Source of the DNA: Streptomyces canus
Lineage (GTDB): Bacteria > Actinomycetota > Actinomycetes > Streptomycetales > Streptomycetaceae
DNA: 64,000 bases
Assembly (NCBI RefSeq): GCF_030816965.1
Contig: NZ_JAUSYQ010000002.1
Coordinates: forward strand, 3,505,001-3,569,000
Reading direction: 5' to 3'
Below are positions 63,265 to 64,000 of this stretch, piece after piece. The notes under the pieces are model-generated. The model was not told where the DNA came from. It made no database searches and was given only the letters and a program-made list of their open reading frames with translations. Every line of letters begins with the position of its first letter. The first letter of the stretch is position 1. Both the position numbers and the translations under genes were made by a program.

Positions 63265-64000
63265 CTACTGCTCTTGCTGGATCTCGCCGTCGACCGGCGC
63301 ATTGGCGGACGGGGTGACGGTGACCGTCACGGTCGGCGTGGGCGTCGGTTTCGGTTTGGCGGGCAGCACCGTGTCGCGCGGGTCCTTCTTCGGGGCCTGG
63401 ACGACGACGCCGACGATGTCGAGCTTGGTGAAGCTGACGTACGGCGTGACGTAGAGGGTGCGGGTGAGGTCGCCGCCGGAGGGGTCGACGCGGGAGACCA
63501 CGCCGACCGGGACGCCGGGCACGAACGGCTTGTCGGCCTGCGAACCGAAGGTGACCAGGCGGTCGCCCTTCTTGATCTCGGCCTTGCCGTTGAGGAGTTC
63601 GACGCGCAGCGGGCGGTCGCCCTGTCCGGAGGCGAAGCCGAGCTCGTCGGTGGACTCCATGCGGGTGCCGACGGTGAAGTCGGGGTCGTTGGCGAGGAGC
63701 ACGGTGGCGGTGTTCGGGCCGACCGTGGTGACGCGGCCGACCAGTCCGTCGCCGTTGAGGACGGTCATGTCGCGCTGGATGCCGTCGTTGGCGCCGACGT
63801 CGATGGTGATGGTCCACGAGAAGCCCTGGGCCGCTCCTATGGCGATGACCTGGGCGCCCTTGATGCCGTACTGACCCTTGCCGGCGATCTTCAGCATCTT
63901 GTCGAGCTGCTTGAGGCGGCTGGAGTTGCGGTCGTCGCTGCCGAGTCTCGCCTTGAGGGCGGCGTTCTCCTTCTCCAGCTCGGCGAGCCGGTCGTGCCGC
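63265..64000 (-). CDS. mreC: Rod shape-determining protein MreC (5' end beyond window)
   Basis: The visible C-terminal part of MreC runs in from the right edge without a start. A coiled coil (LAELEKENAALKARLGSDD) precedes the beta-domain with IDVGANDGIQRDMTVLNGDG, LVGRVTTVG and FVPGVPVGVVSRVD, ending in a Pro/Thr/Val-rich tail (KPTPTPTVTVTVTPSANAP). MreC is a periplasmic-side scaffold organising the elongation machinery. An internal ATG at 63897 should not be taken as the start because the coiled coil upstream is part of the protein. Confidence 0.95.
   Translation of the reverse strand, partial: RHDRLAELEKENAALKARLGSDDRNSSRLKQLDKMLKIAGKGQYGIKGAQVIAIGAAQGFSWTITIDVGANDGIQRDMTVLNGDGLVGRVTTVGPNTATVLLANDPDFTVGTRMESTDELGFASGQGDRPLRVELLNGKAEIKKGDRLVTFGSQADKPFVPGVPVGVVSRVDPSGGDLTRTLYVTPYVSFTKLDIVGVVVQAPKKDPRDTVLPAKPKPTPTPTVTVTVTPSANAPVDGEIQQEQ

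Overview
The window is a very GC-rich actinobacterial chromosome segment, almost certainly Streptomyces. Coding regions show G/C-biased third positions, GTG starts are frequent, and stop/start overlaps (ATGA, GTGA) are common. The order comEC-comEA-degV-leuS ... rsfS-LCP-nadD ... proA-proB ... obg-rpmA-rplU ... rne ... radical SAM-CYTH/CHAD-rodA-pbp2-mreD-mreC matches the conserved Streptomyces chromosome core. No rRNA, IS element, prophage, plasmid origin or CRISPR array was seen. The left end cuts comEC and the right end cuts mreC.

Region 1 (1-19.7 kb) is housekeeping with accessory inserts. It has a comEA-comEC pair, a DegV protein, and leuS with a leucine-rich leader-peptide attenuator. 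Divergent from leuS is a two-gene redox unit: a membrane b-haem protein with NOX/ferric-reductase histidine spacing, translationally coupled to a NuoF-like protein fused to a 3Fe-4S-type ferredoxin. Then come two tRNA-Ala(GGC) genes, two tiny zinc-ribbon proteins, a DHA2 exporter divergent from an XRE/MmyB-type regulator with a palindrome between them, and a histidine phosphatase-rsfS-LCP-nadD group. Two small membrane proteins and an M48 metalloprotease close the region.

Region 2 (19.8-40.9 kb) starts with two related single-TM proteins, proA and proB. Between proB and obg lies a cell-wall glycopolymer cluster of about 12 kb. It holds three membrane-fused CDP-polyol (TagF/TarL-like) phosphotransferases, a TarS-like glycosyltransferase, a fused CDP-ribitol synthase (IspD/TarI + SDR/TarJ), a sulfotransferase-like protein and a Tat-exported PhoD. 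Next to it is a decayed FG-GAP secreted protein. Together these genes look sufficient to make, decorate and recycle a ribitol-phosphate-type wall polymer. The obg, rpmA and rplU genes follow.

Region 3 (41.2-47.3 kb) is a dTDP-rhamnose operon (rfbA-rfbB-rfbD, TarS-like glycosyltransferase, rfbC, a methyltransferase-like gene) sitting between rplU and rne. It probably supplies sugar decoration to the same envelope polymers.

Region 4 (47.5-64 kb) has a giant RNase E/G with long repetitive basic extensions, a DUF2344 protein and its usual B12-radical SAM partner. These two are separated by a tandem-repeat amphipathic membrane protein, a GNAT enzyme, a TerD protein and a possibly frameshifted secreted peptide. 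A CYTH-CHAD protein and the morphogenesis operon mreC-mreD-pbp2-rodA complete the window.

The candidates I would pursue first are the split NOX/NuoF redox unit, the leuS attenuator, the triple TagF-like polymer cluster and the 44-residue-repeat membrane protein. Function assignments come from motifs and remembered family sequences; no database search was run.
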